Below are positions 1-8,534 of a stretch of DNA of 64,000 nucleotides, piece after piece. Position 1 is the first letter of the stretch; each line of letters starts with the position of its first letter. The notes under the pieces were generated by a model. It was not told the origin of the DNA. It searched no databases and saw only the letters and a program-made list of their open reading frames with translations. This DNA is from Nitrosococcus halophilus Nc 4. Its GTDB lineage: Bacteria; Pseudomonadota; Gammaproteobacteria; Nitrosococcales; Nitrosococcaceae. The position numbers were made by a program, and so were the translations under genes. The DNA lies in NCBI RefSeq assembly GCF_000024725.1, contig NC_013960.1:124001-188000 (forward strand), read 5' to 3'.

Positions 1-672
1 GCCAACGCGCACCGCATCCACATAAAATCGCCCCTTGCTCTCGTAGATAGTGCGCCACAGGATGAGGTTGCCCAGGGTGGGCTTGGCTTCCAACCGCTCA
101 ATCCGATGACCTCGGCTTTCAGCAAGGGTGGCTACCCGGGTTTCTACACGCTCCTGTTGGACAAGGCCAAGCAGTAGATAGAGGAGGGTAAGACCCAGTC
201 CCAGACGGGCCGCTACGGGCGTGGATTTGAAGAGGCTCCATCCTAGAGCGATAGCCAGCACTCCCGTAAACAGGGGATCGACGACCGCAATTAGACTCCA
301 GGCGATCCGGGTTTCCAACACCGGCCAGAAAAGCTGTGTCCCATAGCTGGTGCAGGCATCCAGAAGGCCACTTGGGAGGTAGCCGAGCGTGGCCAGGCCA
401 TACAGCCGCCCAAAATTGAGGCGTCGCCGCAGGAATGGCCAGAGCAGCACCGCAGCAATCAGACCGCCAATGGGGACAAACAGGAGGGAGTGGGTGAACT
501 GGCGATGGTATTCCAAGGTCAGGAGGGGATCCTCCGCAGAGCGGATAAAAACATCCGCATCGGCCAGTAGCCCGGCCACAAACCCCACTGCGGCAGCCAA
601 ACGCACCTGGGATGAGCGGGTAGCCGATTGGGCGACTACCGCTCCTAGCAGGCCTTGGGTTACAATGTCCAT
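1..672 (-). CDS. YdjM/DUF457-type membrane metal-dependent hydrolase (3' end outside window)
   Basis: The reading frame opens at ATG 672 (MDIVTQGLLGAVVAQ) and runs without a stop to the window edge, giving 224 residues of an incomplete protein. The motif LLADADVF followed by EYHRQFTHSLLF is the conserved His/Asp region of the YdjM (DUF457) inner-membrane family, annotated as metal-dependent hydrolases. Several hydrophobic segments follow, including a Gly/Leu-rich one near LGLGLTLLYLLLGLV. E. coli YdjM belongs to the SOS regulon, but I see no LexA box here. The exact substrate of the family is unknown. The overlapping frame covering 119-793 is a shadow of this gene. Confidence 0.8.
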   Translation of the reverse strand, partial: MDIVTQGLLGAVVAQSATRSSQVRLAAAVGFVAGLLADADVFIRSAEDPLLTLEYHRQFTHSLLFVPIGGLIAAVLLWPFLRRRLNFGRLYGLATLGYLPSGLLDACTSYGTQLFWPVLETRIAWSLIAVVDPLFTGVLAIALGWSLFKSTPVAARLGLGLTLLYLLLGLVQQERVETRVATLAESRGHRIERLEAKPTLGNLILWRTIYESKGRFYVDAVRVG

Positions 673-690
673 CAGCTAGGCCCTTGAGGA

Positions 691-1572
691 TTATGACAAT
701 ACCACAGGGGCTAAGGCGGGAATGTAGTCTTGCTGGAGGTGGGGGGCAAAAAGCAGGCGGGGCACAACCTCCGGGTAAAGATATCGCCTCCACAAAGCCG
801 CTTGCATCCAGATGAAACCTTTGACAACGGCGGGCGCAGTCCCCAAAGCGACCGCATCAACTAGACAATACCAAGCGGCAACGCCGCTGGGGGGATTACC
901 CTGGGGAAGTTCTAATACCGGGTCAATCGGCACCCACCGCCAGTTACCATAGGAAACGCCAATGAGTTCCAGCCAGGTGGTGACAAAAAAGGCACCAAGA
1001 TAAACCCCTGGCGAGCGGCCAAATAGAACGAAGAGAACAAATACCACAAATAACAGGGCGCCAACCGCGTCTTTCTGGGCCGCTCCGGTTAACCCCCAAA
1101 TCGTCCACAAACCGCCGGCAGTTAGGACCATCGCGGTAATGGCTTTAAGATTTCGCTTGAAAAGTTCTGAGCGGGCCAGGGCTACGGCGGTCAAATAAAC
1201 CATGCCATGGCCTGGCGGAACATAGGCGGGGACATTATGGAAGCGGTAAATATAGCCTTCCATATAGGGAGAGGCAAAATGCTCCCCTACGGTGGCAAAG
1301 GCCACGGCCACCAGCACCTGGGCCTGGACTAGTCTGCTTTCTCCGCGTAGCAATGCGAACAAAAATACCCAGGCGCATACTCCCAGAAGGTCCTGGAAGG
1401 CCAAAGTGGAATCGGCATCCAAGTGCAGGCAAAAGGCAATAGAAGCGAAGACGATCAGCGCAATTCCGTAATCACGAAAGTTTCCACTCGCCGCAGCCCG
1501 TCCTTTCTCAAGTAAGCCAAAGCGAACGATTCCATCTCCCCTCATTGCCATCCCCATCTTGTTCTGAGTCAT
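691..1572 (-). CDS. Polytopic membrane protein of unknown function
   Basis: About 294 residues with seven or so hydrophobic segments (IALIVFASIAFCL, LLGVCAWVFLFALL, ALLFVVFVLFVLFG and others), so almost certainly an inner-membrane protein. The loop EHFASPYMEGYIYRFHNVP followed by VPPGHGMVYLTA is rich in His, Glu and Tyr and looks like a functional site. I do not recognise the family. The start is ambiguous: a TTG at 1596, ATG 1572 (chosen) and ATGs at 1557 and 1551 are all in frame. It lies 18 bases upstream of the YdjM-like gene on the same strand and may be co-transcribed with it. Confidence 0.65.
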   Translation of the reverse strand: MTQNKMGMAMRGDGIVRFGLLEKGRAAASGNFRDYGIALIVFASIAFCLHLDADSTLAFQDLLGVCAWVFLFALLRGESRLVQAQVLVAVAFATVGEHFASPYMEGYIYRFHNVPAYVPPGHGMVYLTAVALARSELFKRNLKAITAMVLTAGGLWTIWGLTGAAQKDAVGALLFVVFVLFVLFGRSPGVYLGAFFVTTWLELIGVSYGNWRWVPIDPVLELPQGNPPSGVAAWYCLVDAVALGTAPAVVKGFIWMQAALWRRYLYPEVVPRLLFAPHLQQDYIPALAPVVLS

Positions 1573-1717
1573 CTTTTTGCTTGTTTTTAACAGCAAATCA
1601 TTGTATGAGATAGGGTATAAAGGAGCAAGTTTTATATTAAGTGGCTGAATGAAAACAAATTGTTTTAGTATTTTTCAGGATCTACTTGGCGATTAAAATT
1701 GATCTCGAGCGATCCCT

Positions 1718-2215
1718 CTAGGTATCTTGAGTTTCGCTCAACCACCCAAGGAAAAGGTTGGCCAATAAAATTAACAACCCCAATGAGAGACTGCCAACAC
1801 CCAGATAAGTCAATGTTTCCGTAATTAGGTGTGAATGGGCTGGACCACGGCCTATTGAGGGAGCCAATAAAAACATGGATAGCCATGCAAAAGGATAAAA
1901 GCTTCCCAGACCAATAAATACGGAAGTGAGTTTTTTTAGGCCCATTTTCATTTTGGAGATAGCGATGAGCAATAATAAGCCGATTGAAAATGCTGCTATG
2001 CCGGTAGCGTGAAAGTGAGCCCGTTGTGCGTAACGCCAGATTTTATCTTGACTTTTGGCGTCATGAAGGTCTGGGTTTGCCGTGATTCCCCGGGCGACAA
2101 AATCCTTGAACAGATCTTCATTAAGTCCAAAGGAAATACCAAGGCTAATTCCAAAGATGAGACCAATTAGGACTAATGCAAGGCCGGTTTTAATACTGGA
2201 TAATTGAACGCTCAT
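1718..2215 (-). CDS. Small four-helix membrane protein, unknown function
   Basis: A 165-residue protein with four predicted membrane helices (ALVLIGLIFGISLGISFGL near the N-terminus, IAAFSIGLLLLIAI, VFIGLGSFYPFAWLSMFLL, LSLGLLILLANLFLGWL). Between helices 1 and 2 lies a polar loop ending in RAHFHATG, and a second His pair occurs in PAHSHLITE. Paired His in membrane helices can bind haem or metal, but that is only a suggestion. The start is ATG 2215, preceded by a weak GGGA element. The gene stands alone, with an AT-rich gap of about 390 bases upstream. I do not recognise a named family. Confidence 0.6.
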   Translation of the reverse strand: MSVQLSSIKTGLALVLIGLIFGISLGISFGLNEDLFKDFVARGITANPDLHDAKSQDKIWRYAQRAHFHATGIAAFSIGLLLLIAISKMKMGLKKLTSVFIGLGSFYPFAWLSMFLLAPSIGRGPAHSHLITETLTYLGVGSLSLGLLILLANLFLGWLSETQDT

Positions 2216-2605
2216 AATTTTTCTTGTTCCCTTGTGGTGTAAGTTTGTTATTTCTGCGTAGTCGGGAATCTAATTACTATCTAAAAATAAGTCCTAATAT
2301 ATTAAAATGTTCAAGTTAAAATTATTTTACTATACAACTCCGCTATTAAAGTTCTCTGGCAAAAGACGGGGTAAAGGGTAACCCTTAAGCTTTTGCAAAA
2401 CTGCCAAATAAATTCCACTAACGGCTATTAAGAAATTTGTGAAACCATCTCTCTTGAGATACCCATCACAGATAGCAAGATCGCTGATACCGCAAAACCC
2501 CAATATCCTAATGAAACGACACCGCTGCTAATGGCTTTTCAATTCCATGTGCCTGATTGTGAAATACTGCAAAGAATTGATTAAGAGAAATCTATTTTTA
2601 AGATT
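2216..2605. other. Intergenic region, nothing recognised
   Basis: AT-rich spacer of about 390 bases between two minus-strand genes. It contains no long frame and no RNA or repeat that I can identify. It should hold the promoter of the four-helix membrane protein gene. Confidence 0.5.
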
Positions 2606-3514
2606 TTACTGGGGAGGATTGCCCAAGCAATGGGTGAGCATCTGCTCAAGAGAATAAGGTTCGATGCCAAGATCCCCGAATGTGCCGGCCCCGGTACCGA
2701 CCACATTGTCGGTTTCCATGAGTATGACCTGATCTCGCGTCAGTGGGGGATTAGGGAGGAGGGAGGAGATCCTGGCGAGTAGTCTCCAGATAGGAAAGGG
2801 GACTGGTAGCAGCAGTCGGCGGCGGCTAAAGTGAGCAAGTACCCGCTCTAGGATATCGCGGTAGCTATAGATCTGGGCTCCGCCTAGCTCGAAGATTCTT
2901 CCGGCCACTCCCGGTGTTTCCAGTGCCTGGAGCACCGCCCTAGCTACGTCTTCCACATATACTGGTTGCAGCCGGGTGGTCCCTTTGCCAAATAGGGGCA
3001 CCACCGGCAGGCGAGTTACCGTTTTCAGGGCACCCAGAAACGCATCATTAGGGCCGAACAGCACGCTGGGCCGTAGTATGACGGCCTCTGGAAACGCACT
3101 TTGAACTCGCTGTTCACCGTGGGCGCGGGCACGTACGTATTTCGAGGCTGAACCTGGGTCTGCCCCAATCCCGGAAATATGAACCAGTTTGCGGATATTA
3201 GCTTCCCTAGCCCGCCGTGCGATTCGCTCCGCTCCCTCCACGTGGATAGCGTCAAAAGTGGCTTTCCCCTTTTCCACATAGAGGCCGACGGCATTAACCA
3301 CGCCGGTAGCGCCATTGACTGCTTCAGCCACGGAATTCTCATCGCGGACATCGGCGCTCTGGAGTTCGATCTGATTGCTGGCTCCGGCAAATTCCGGAGC
3401 AGAGGGGTGACGGGCGGCAATCCGTACCGCCACTCCCGACTCCACAAAGTGACGGACAATGGCGCGGCCTAGAAAGCCAGTACCCCCAAAAACGGTGATG
3501 AGGTCATGGGCCAT
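2606..3514 (-). CDS. NAD-dependent epimerase/dehydratase, NDUFA9-like atypical SDR
   Basis: About 302 residues. The N-terminal Rossmann motif VFGGTGFLGRAIVRHF (GxxGxxG) binds NAD(P). The segments ADVRDENSVAEA, GVVNAVGLY, KLVHISGIGAD and AVILRPSVLFGPND are diagnostic of the extended/atypical short-chain dehydrogenase group that includes the complex I subunit NDUFA9 and related bacterial proteins. The usual YxxxK catalytic pair is not evident (SKYVRAR is the equivalent region), typical of atypical SDRs that bind the cofactor for structural or regulatory roles. I chose ATG 3514 (MAHDLITV); an in-frame TTG lies two codons upstream. Monocistronic as far as I can see. Confidence 0.8.
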   Translation of the reverse strand: MAHDLITVFGGTGFLGRAIVRHFVESGVAVRIAARHPSAPEFAGASNQIELQSADVRDENSVAEAVNGATGVVNAVGLYVEKGKATFDAIHVEGAERIARRAREANIRKLVHISGIGADPGSASKYVRARAHGEQRVQSAFPEAVILRPSVLFGPNDAFLGALKTVTRLPVVPLFGKGTTRLQPVYVEDVARAVLQALETPGVAGRIFELGGAQIYSYRDILERVLAHFSRRRLLLPVPFPIWRLLARISSLLPNPPLTRDQVILMETDNVVGTGAGTFGDLGIEPYSLEQMLTHCLGNPPQ

Positions 3515-3668
3515 AGTCAAATACTAGATGAGTGCGCCATAAATGGATGATACAAAAGTTACAGAGCCAGGTTTCATGTTTTGCCTCATGCCCTTTGACC
3601 GAAGAATAGTGAAGACTAAAATAATTGCCAACCTTTTTGCAGGGTGGTTACCGCTAATTATCATCTTC

Positions 3669-5147
3669 TTACGCTATAGGCAGAGTAAAATGGAATGTAG
3701 CGCCTTGATCGGCGTTAGATGTCGCCCATATGTGGCCTCCATGGGCTTCGATAATCGAGCGGCAGATGGAAAGCCCTACTCCCATGCCAGAAACCTTGGT
3801 TGTAAAGAATGGCTCGAATAGTTGTTTCAATGCCTCGGAGCTAATGCCCGCTCCCTTATCGGAAACGGCAATCTCAATCTGATTATTCTCCATTGTCAAT
3901 GAAGTTTGAATGGTGAGCTCTCGCTTGCCAATCTCGGTATCCTGCATTGCTTCTAAGCTGTTTCGCACCAGATTCAACAGGACTTGCTGAATCTGGATGG
4001 GATCGATAGAGAGGGGCGGCAGCGAATCGGCTAGCTCTAGCCGCAGCCTAGCCTGGCTGTTCCTGATCTCGATCTCTGCGAGGGAGAGGGTTTCCCGAAC
4101 CAGCTTATTAAGGTCTATCAGGCTGAGATGGGTCTCTCTGCTACGAATAAAGTCTCTTAAACGGCGGATAATTTCATCAGCGCGTTGATTTTGGTTGATG
4201 GCATTTTCTAGTGTTTCTACGAGGTGTTCCGGAGAAACTATTCCCCGTTGCAACATGCGCAGACATGCCTCGATATAAGTGCTGACGGCCGTCAGAGGCT
4301 GTTTGAGTTCATGGGCCAATTCGGAGGCCATTTCACCGGCGGTGCTCAGGCGTTCCAGATGGGCAAGCTCTAGCTGCTGCTGCCGTATCTGCTCTTCGAT
4401 CTGTTTGCGCTCGGTTATATCGTTGACGAGGACGAAGAATCCAGCAACCTCACCCTGTTCTTCTAGATGGGGAATGTAGGAGGCCTCAACATAGCGGGGG
4501 CCAGCATCCTGATAAGGCACTACCCGTTCAAATATAGCCATTTGCCCCCCTAGGGCCTTCTCCACATGTTCCTTGATTGCTTCATAAGCGGCTTCGCCCA
4601 GCACTTCACCCAAGTGCTTTCCTTGGATCTCACTCCGTGAATAGCCAAACCATTCTTCATAGGCTTTGTTGACGATGCGATAGCGCTGATGGGCATCCAC
4701 ATAGGAAATCAGCACTGGTAAGGAATCCATCAACAGGACAAGCCGCTGCTCAGTTGCCTGCAATGCCTTCTCTGCCTGCTTACGCTCAGTCACATCACGG
4801 ACCGCACTTAAGGCAAGCATGCCCTCCTTGGCCTGGTGCCAACTGAGGCTAATCTCGACCGGAAATTCGCTGCCGTCTTTTCTCAAACCATAAAGCTCAA
4901 GGCCCGTGCCCATGGGGCGAAAATGCGGTGTTTGAAAAAATTTTTGGCAGTGTGCTTGATGGCGATCCCGAAAACGCTCGGGTAATAAGATTTCTAGCTT
5001 TTGGCCAATTAATTCTTCCCTGGAATAGCCAAACATATTCTCTGTCTGGGCGTTGATCTGGACGATGCAGCCCTCTTGATTGACGACTAGGATGGCATCG
5101 GGCGTGCTTTCTAGAAGTCCTTTGCTGAGTGCTTCAATTTGGAGCAT
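3669..5147 (-). CDS. Double-PAS sensor histidine kinase (FixL/DctB-like)
   Basis: About 492 residues from ATG 5147 ([10 protein letters not shown]). Two PAS domains with PAC tails come first: roughly residues 8-125, ending VRDVTERKQ, and 135-255, ending [10 protein letters not shown] short coiled coil ([17 protein letters not shown]) leads to the dimerisation/phosphoacceptor box [16 protein letters not shown], whose His is the predicted phosphorylation site. The ATPase domain shows the N box ([10 protein letters not shown]), G1 (DKGAGI) and G2 ([18 protein letters not shown]). There is no membrane segment, so it is probably a cytoplasmic sensor. No response-regulator gene is adjacent, so its partner is elsewhere and the signal is unknown. 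Confidence 0.88.
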   Translation of the reverse strand: MLQIEALSKGLLESTPDAILVVNQEGCIVQINAQTENMFGYSREELIGQKLEILLPERFRDRHQAHCQKFFQTPHFRPMGTGLELYGLRKDGSEFPVEISLSWHQAKEGMLALSAVRDVTERKQAEKALQATEQRLVLLMDSLPVLISYVDAHQRYRIVNKAYEEWFGYSRSEIQGKHLGEVLGEAAYEAIKEHVEKALGGQMAIFERVVPYQDAGPRYVEASYIPHLEEQGEVAGFFVLVNDITERKQIEEQIRQQQLELAHLERLSTAGEMASELAHELKQPLTAVSTYIEACLRMLQRGIVSPEHLVETLENAINQNQRADEIIRRLRDFIRSRETHLSLIDLNKLVRETLSLAEIEIRNSQARLRLELADSLPPLSIDPIQIQQVLLNLVRNSLEAMQDTEIGKRELTIQTSLTMENNQIEIAVSDKGAGISSEALKQLFEPFFTTKVSGMGVGLSICRSIIEAHGGHIWATSNADQGATFHFTLPIA

Positions 5148-5180
5148 CTTGGGACTTTTGATTAGGGAAATTGGTATTAA

Positions 5181-5320
5181 ATACCAATTTAACAAAAGAA
5201 TGCAATTTATTAAGGCTGTAAGTATTTATTTACATTATACTTATGCAGTGCAAAATTACATGTCTGTTTTCCTTTGTCCTATAAAGATTTTCTAACAGCT
5301 TATGAGTTAAAATTGGCACC
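5181..5320. repeat. MITE-like dispersed repeat, copy 1
   Basis: Begins with ATACCAATTT at 5181-5190 and shares the following 80 bases (AACAAAAGAATGCAATTTAT... up to CAAAATTACATG at 5262) with a repeat at 49800-49891 and, partly, one at 21579. A further 45 bases separate this from an imperfect right end (AAAATTGGCACC, about 5309-5320). An inverted AAATTGGTAT lies just to the left at 5168-5177, so two ends meet head to head there. Confidence 0.65.
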
Positions 5321-5503
5321 ATCCCGAATGACCCACCGGATGACCCAGGAGGACGGGGACGGCATTTCAAGTCTAGTGAACTGCCATCACAGCCACTGAC
5401 CCCAAGAGCCACATCTCCGTCCTAAACCTAGGCTAACCTTTTTAAAGCTCGCCCGCTACCTACAAAATCCGATGGTAGACCCCCATGCTTCGGAGCAAAA
5501 AAA

Positions 5504-5524
5504 AGCCGGCACTAGAGGCCGGCT
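5504..5524 (-). terminator. Rho-independent terminator of the cold-shock gene
   Basis: Stem AGCCGGC / GCCGGCT with a 7-base loop, followed on the minus strand by a run of eight T. It lies 25 bases beyond the stop of the cold-shock gene. Confidence 0.85.
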
Positions 5525-5548
5525 TTTTCTCAAAGGAAGGTGGTTTTT

Positions 5549-5761
5549 TTATAAAACAGTCACCTGGTCAGCTTGAGGGCCTTTCTGGCCGGGGACTTCA
5601 ATGAAGCTGACTTGTTGACCTTCCTCGAGGGACTTATGGCCATGGCCCGTGATGGAACGGAAGTGTACAAACAGATCACTACCGCCACTTTCCCGTTGTA
5701 TAAAGCCATAACCTTTTGCATCGTTGAACCACTTTACGGTTCCTGTCTCTTGTACTGACAT
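5549..5761 (-). CDS. Cold-shock domain protein (CspA family)
   Basis: 70 residues, the normal length for a single cold-shock domain. Both RNA-binding motifs are visible: RNP1 as KGYGFIQ and RNP2 as DLFVHF. It begins [17 protein letters not shown], the standard family start. Such proteins bind single-stranded nucleic acid and act as RNA chaperones. The gene is monocistronic with its own terminator at 5504-5524. Its start at 5761 is preceded by a long AT-rich leader, usual for csp genes. Confidence 0.93.
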   Translation of the reverse strand: MSVQETGTVKWFNDAKGYGFIQRESGGSDLFVHFRSITGHGHKSLEEGQQVSFIEVPGQKGPQADQVTVL

Positions 5762-6365
5762 AGAAAACTCTCAAAAATAATGTAACTCTCTGACATTATA
5801 GAAATGCCAGTGAATAAAACTACGTATCGAAGGGGGAACGAATTGGGGCAGAAATGAATTTTTGGGAGAAAAAAACAAAAACTACACAAATACGCGATCC
5901 TTAAATACCCTAGCCTTTTCTATCCTGGTAAGAAGAAAGACTATCTTCATAATATATGATTAAGATGAGAATAACAAGCTTAATCGGGCGTGATTACGCC
6001 TTGCCCAAATAAAGAACCCCCGTGAAATAGCCTGCGGCAATAATCCGGTCATATCCCCCATCGGAGGGAGGGGTAACCTTGACCCGGTATGCGGCGCTAG
6101 GATTATCCTCGCAGTACGATCCGTTCTGGCCGTCGCCGCTCATTCGGCCGAGAGCCGTTCCGAGAGTGCACGGAGTAGCATTGCACCGTTACCCCTCCAA
6201 ACGCTGCCATGCATGCACGCTAGCGTTGTGGGCTCGGTCATGGCCAGGCGTTCCAGTAGTCTCACGGTAGTGATTACTTTTGTTGTATCGAGTATAGGTT
6301 AAATGTTTGTATGTGAGAACTGACCCCTTTGACAGGAGCTTTCCAGGATCTGCTTGGGCGACGGG
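5762..6365. other. Gene-poor region at the left edge of the cassette array
   Basis: About 600 bases without a convincing gene. It holds the csp leader (to about 5950), an 11-base inverted repeat (GGAGGGGTAAC near 6066 and GTTACCCCTCC near 6189), and, at 6316-6331, a copy of the dispersed GAACTGACCCCTTT repeat. It may contain remains of lost cassettes, but I could not assign any. Confidence 0.45.
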
Positions 6366-6575
6366 TTAGGTGATATCAACGTATTCAACTTGACTGCTTG
6401 GTGGAGGAATTAGCTCACCATCCTCTCGCATTCCTTCAAGATGAAATTCAATGGCTTCCCGAATCTCTGATTCGACTTCCTCAATGGTAGAACCGGTAGC
6501 TACGCACCCAGGGAGGTCTGGGACATAGGCAGAATAGTTGCTTGCAGCCTTTTCAATAACGATTGCATATTTCAT
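6366..6575 (-). CDS. hicB: HicB antitoxin
   Basis: 69 residues with the HicB partial RNase H-like fold: MKYAIVIEK, YVPDLPGCVATG, and EAIEFHLEGMREDG are the conserved blocks. HicB binds and neutralises HicA and usually represses the operon, although this short form lacks an obvious C-terminal DNA-binding domain. It lies 12 bases downstream of hicA. Its stop codon sits inside ACCTAAC (6371 to 6365 on the minus strand), which fits the R'' core of an integron attC site; the rest of that site is replaced by a GGGGTCAGTTCT repeat. Confidence 0.9.
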   Translation of the reverse strand: MKYAIVIEKAASNYSAYVPDLPGCVATGSTIEEVESEIREAIEFHLEGMREDGELIPPPSSQVEYVDIT

Positions 6576-6587
6576 GAGAATACCTAT

Positions 6588-6773
6588 CTATTTCCAGCCA
6601 GCTTGCTTGAAAATGCTATTGACGGTTCCGGGTGCCAGATCATCACCAGGCTTTCCCGGAACTGTGACCCGGCCCAACTTGGACGGGTGCTTGAACTGGC
6701 GATGGCTACCCCGAATTGAGTGGAGGTACCAGCCGTCGTCTTTCAATTTTTGGAGAATATCACCGACTTTCAT
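6588..6773 (-). CDS. hicA: HicA toxin (mRNA interferase)
   Basis: 61 residues, normal for HicA. The double-stranded RNA-binding-like fold is shown by ILQKLKDDGWYLHSIRGSHRQFKHPSKLGRVTVPGKPGDDLAPGT; the catalytic His lies in GSHRQF. HicA cleaves mRNA to arrest translation. It is transcribed first, followed by hicB, the usual hicAB order. No mutation of key residues is visible, so the pair may be functional. Confidence 0.92.
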   Translation of the reverse strand: MKVGDILQKLKDDGWYLHSIRGSHRQFKHPSKLGRVTVPGKPGDDLAPGTVNSIFKQAGWK

Positions 6774-6845
6774 CCTTTTGACAGCCTCGCTATGGGCATG
6801 GTTTCATGCTTGCCTAACGAGCCTGTAGAAAAACTTATATTTTGC

Positions 6846-7124
6846 CACAGGCGCACTTTCACAAACTGCGCGCTTGCCGATCTTTGGGCCAAAGGTAAGA
6901 GCGCGAAGATCGACGCACGGCTGCATTATCGTATATTACTGCGTCTTGATCGTCTCGATGCCATCCAGCGGCCCGAAGAGATGAATCTGCCAGGCTTTGA
7001 TTTTCACTAACTCAAGGGTCAGAGGCCCACGCGCTACAGTGTGCATGTGAATGGTCCCTGGTGCATCACTTTTGAATTCGAGAATGGCGATGCCTATCGA
7101 GTTGATTTTGAACAGTATCATTAA
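6846..7124 (+). pseudogene. HigB-type toxin remnant with an internal stop
   Basis: The + frame reads KGKSAKIDARLHYRILLRLD, then PEEMNLPGFDFH, an in-frame TAA at 7008-7010, then LKGQRPTRYSVHVNGPW and FENGDAYRVDFEQYH before the true stop at 7122-7124. The two halves align in one frame with RelE/HigB toxins (PGFRLHPLKG, SVSVNGNWRITF, DYEDYH are usual). A substitution has created the stop at the position after the conserved His. The N-terminus is also poorly preserved. It is opposite in strand to the surrounding modules. Confidence 0.75.
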
Positions 7125-7137
7125 AGAGCATGACATC

Positions 7138-7266
7138 ATGAAAGAATATTCCGCCCAGCGTAATCCCGATCGCTGCCCGTCCCATCCGGTCACGCCTACT
7201 GTTGCCGTCAGGCTTGGTAAGCTGTTCGGCGATTTCGCTTTGTCGATAACCAAGTCCTCGAAATAG
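7138..7266 (+). pseudogene. HigA-type antitoxin remnant, internally deleted
   Basis: Starts 13 bases after the HigB remnant, as higA does after higB. It opens MKEYSAQRNPDRCPSHP, the usual HigA start, then jumps directly to TPTVAVRLGKLFGD, which in the family lies after the helix-turn-helix. The DNA-binding helices are therefore deleted, and the C-terminus changes to unrelated sequence before the stop at 7264-7266. Confidence 0.65.
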
Positions 7267-7307
7267 AGCCGCTTTGAATCGTCCAATGGGGGGGTATCCG
7301 ACAACAA

Positions 7308-7614
7308 GTAATCCTGGATTTTTTCTTCGGCGATGATCGCCTGATCAGGATTTGGCAGCTTTAAAGCTCGCTCCTTTGATTTTAACGCCTCTCACGAACT
7401 AGAGCAGAGTCGCCTTATAACGACCTTGATACAGGTACTCTACAAGCCGTAGCGGCAATTAAATACTGTATGTCGATGCCATTCACCGCACCCCTTTCAA
7501 ATAGCAGGCGCGCAAATTCCAGTCTTGAAGGTCTTGCTATACATCGAGTAAAGGTTTTGATGTTAGAACTGACCCCTTTTCTTGCAGGGTGAAGCCGTCC
7601 GAGTTGACGCTGTT
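7308..7614. other. Gene-poor spacer with a GACCCCTTTT repeat
   Basis: No gene recognised. Bases 7558-7580 contain GTTAGAACTGACCCCTTTT, matching the sequence downstream of hicB (6312-6331) over about 30 bases including the flank. In both places it interrupts what looks like an attC site. Confidence 0.5.
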
Positions 7615-7621
7615 GTTATGC
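7615..7621 (-). other. Half attC-like core site after the YoeB-like gene
   Basis: On the minus strand GCATAAC begins one base after the toxin stop and continues AACAGCGTCAACTCGGACGG, sharing CAACTCGGA with the attC-like site after the CopG-like gene. The distal half is replaced by the GGGGTCAGTTCT repeat. Confidence 0.45.
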
Positions 7622-7622
7622 A

Positions 7623-7886
7623 TTATTCGTAATGACTCCATAGCCGTAACACCTTGACAACGCGATCCTCTTCCAGCACCTGGTATACCAACCGATGCTG
7701 TATATTGATTCGCCTCGAATAGGCCCCAGCAAGATCGCCGACGAGCTTTTCGAAAGGGGGCGGCCTCTGAAACGGGTCCTCGGCAAGGATGGCTAACAAC
7801 TCCTGTGCCTTTGGTTTTAACCCGCTTGAAGCCAGCTTCTTCGCGTCCTTTTGTGCTTGCTTCGTATAGACCACCCGCCAACTCAC
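7623..7886 (-). CDS. Txe/YoeB family toxin
   Basis: 87 residues from a GTG start at 7886 that overlaps the antitoxin stop (GTGA), the normal translational coupling of this family. VSWRVVYTKQAQKDAKKLASSGLKPKAQEL, then PPPFEKLVGDLAGAYSRRINIQHRLVY and the C-terminal LRLWSHYE are the typical YoeB blocks; the C-terminal His-Tyr pair is part of the RNase active site. YoeB-type toxins cleave mRNA at the ribosome. All expected residues are present. Confidence 0.9.
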   Translation of the reverse strand: MSWRVVYTKQAQKDAKKLASSGLKPKAQELLAILAEDPFQRPPPFEKLVGDLAGAYSRRINIQHRLVYQVLEEDRVVKVLRLWSHYE

Positions 7887-8125
7887 CAATCCAGGTCCTT
7901 GGCGCACTCGTCAACGGGCGTCTCCATGCCTTGCCGGATCGATTCGCGCATACCAGGGACAGATAGCAGAAACAGCGTCTCTTGGATCGCCTCCCAGTCT
8001 TCCTCGGAAACCAGCACCGCCTTGTTCCGCTTCCCCGATATCAACAACGGCTGATGCGAGGATGCGACCTCGTCGATCAGGCGATACAGGTTAGCACGGG
8101 CTTCGCTGGCCGTAATTGCAGTCAT
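7883..8125 (-). CDS. YefM/Phd family antitoxin
   Basis: 80 residues starting MTAITASEARANLYRLIDEV, the Phd/YefM DNA-binding N-terminus, with LISGKRNKAVLVSEEDWEAIQETLFLLS following. It should bind the toxin through its C-terminal tail and repress the promoter. A run of TACGT repeats at 8159-8193, 34 bases upstream of the start, is a good operator candidate. Its last codon overlaps the toxin start. Confidence 0.9.
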   Translation of the reverse strand: MTAITASEARANLYRLIDEVASSHQPLLISGKRNKAVLVSEEDWEAIQETLFLLSVPGMRESIRQGMETPVDECAKDLDW

Positions 8126-8158
8126 GACACACCTCCACTAGGCTACCTACACCTATTG

Positions 8159-8193
8159 TACGTCATTTCGTACGTACGTAAAGAAGTACGTCA
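8159..8193 (-). promoter_or_regulatory. Putative YefM operator with repeated TACGT
   Basis: TACGTCA at 8159-8165 recurs at 8187-8193, with a central self-complementary CGTACGTACG between. Position just upstream of the antitoxin start fits autoregulation by a YefM/YoeB complex. Binding is inferred. Confidence 0.5.
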
Positions 8194-8198
8194 TAGCT

Positions 8199-8262
8199 GC
8201 ATAACATCGAAGCTAGCCGGCCCGCGCTTTAGCGCGGTTCCGAGTTGAGCGACTTGTTAGCC
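8199..8262 (-). other. attC-like integron recombination site
   Basis: On the minus strand the site runs from GGCTAAC (8262-8256) to GTTATGC (8205-8199), 64 bases, matching the RYYYAAC...GTTRRRY layout with one mismatch. Inside are CAACTCGGA and a GCGC-rich hairpin (CCGCGC / GCGCGG). The CopG-like gene ends inside it, as cassette genes commonly do. Confidence 0.65.
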
Positions 8263-8534
8263 GTGGCATCGTATAAGCTGCCCGATACATACTTGTGAAG
8301 AATGCTTGATACAAGTGTTTGATAAGGGATGCCTTCCTCTAGCGCCCGCCTTTGTAAAGCCTCTAAATCACGTGATGATATGCGAATGTTTATGCGTTTA
8401 TCTTTTTTAAATGTCTCTTCAGCAGCTTTCGCAAGTTGCTTCTTTCGCTGCGGAGTTAAAGCAGACTTAAACTCTCCTGCTTCGAAATCACGCAGAATTT
8501 CTTTCTCTTCCTCATCAAGTTTAACTTTGCTCAT
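8229..8534 (-). CDS. CopG/BrnA-like antitoxin
   Basis: 101 residues. An acidic N-terminal helix (LDEEEKEILRDFEAGEF) leads to a ribbon-helix-helix (KRINIRISSRDLEALQRRALEEGIPYQTLVSSILHKYVSG), the DNA-binding unit of CopG-type antitoxins. The C-terminal tail is encoded by the attC-like site. The start overlaps the stop of the toxin gene by ATGA, so toxin precedes antitoxin as in brnTA. Likely autorepressor of the pair. Confidence 0.8.
   Translation of the reverse strand: MSKVKLDEEEKEILRDFEAGEFKSALTPQRKKQLAKAAEETFKKDKRINIRISSRDLEALQRRALEEGIPYQTLVSSILHKYVSGSLYDATANKSLNSEPR

Noticed and set aside
119-793. 224-codon minus-strand frame rich in Pro, Cys and Gly
   Set aside because: Composition is that of a shadow; the frame beside it encodes a clear YdjM-like membrane protein running off the window edge.
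5762-6300. Possible structured RNA or riboswitch around the GGAGGGGTAAC inverted repeat
   Set aside because: The arms are 115 bases apart with no recognisable family core and no downstream gene in the right place.
6936-7307. 123-codon minus-strand frame (LYFEDLVIDKA start, vaguely MaoC-like)
   Set aside because: It is antisense to the higBA remnant, whose similarity is much clearer; the resemblance covers only about ten residues.
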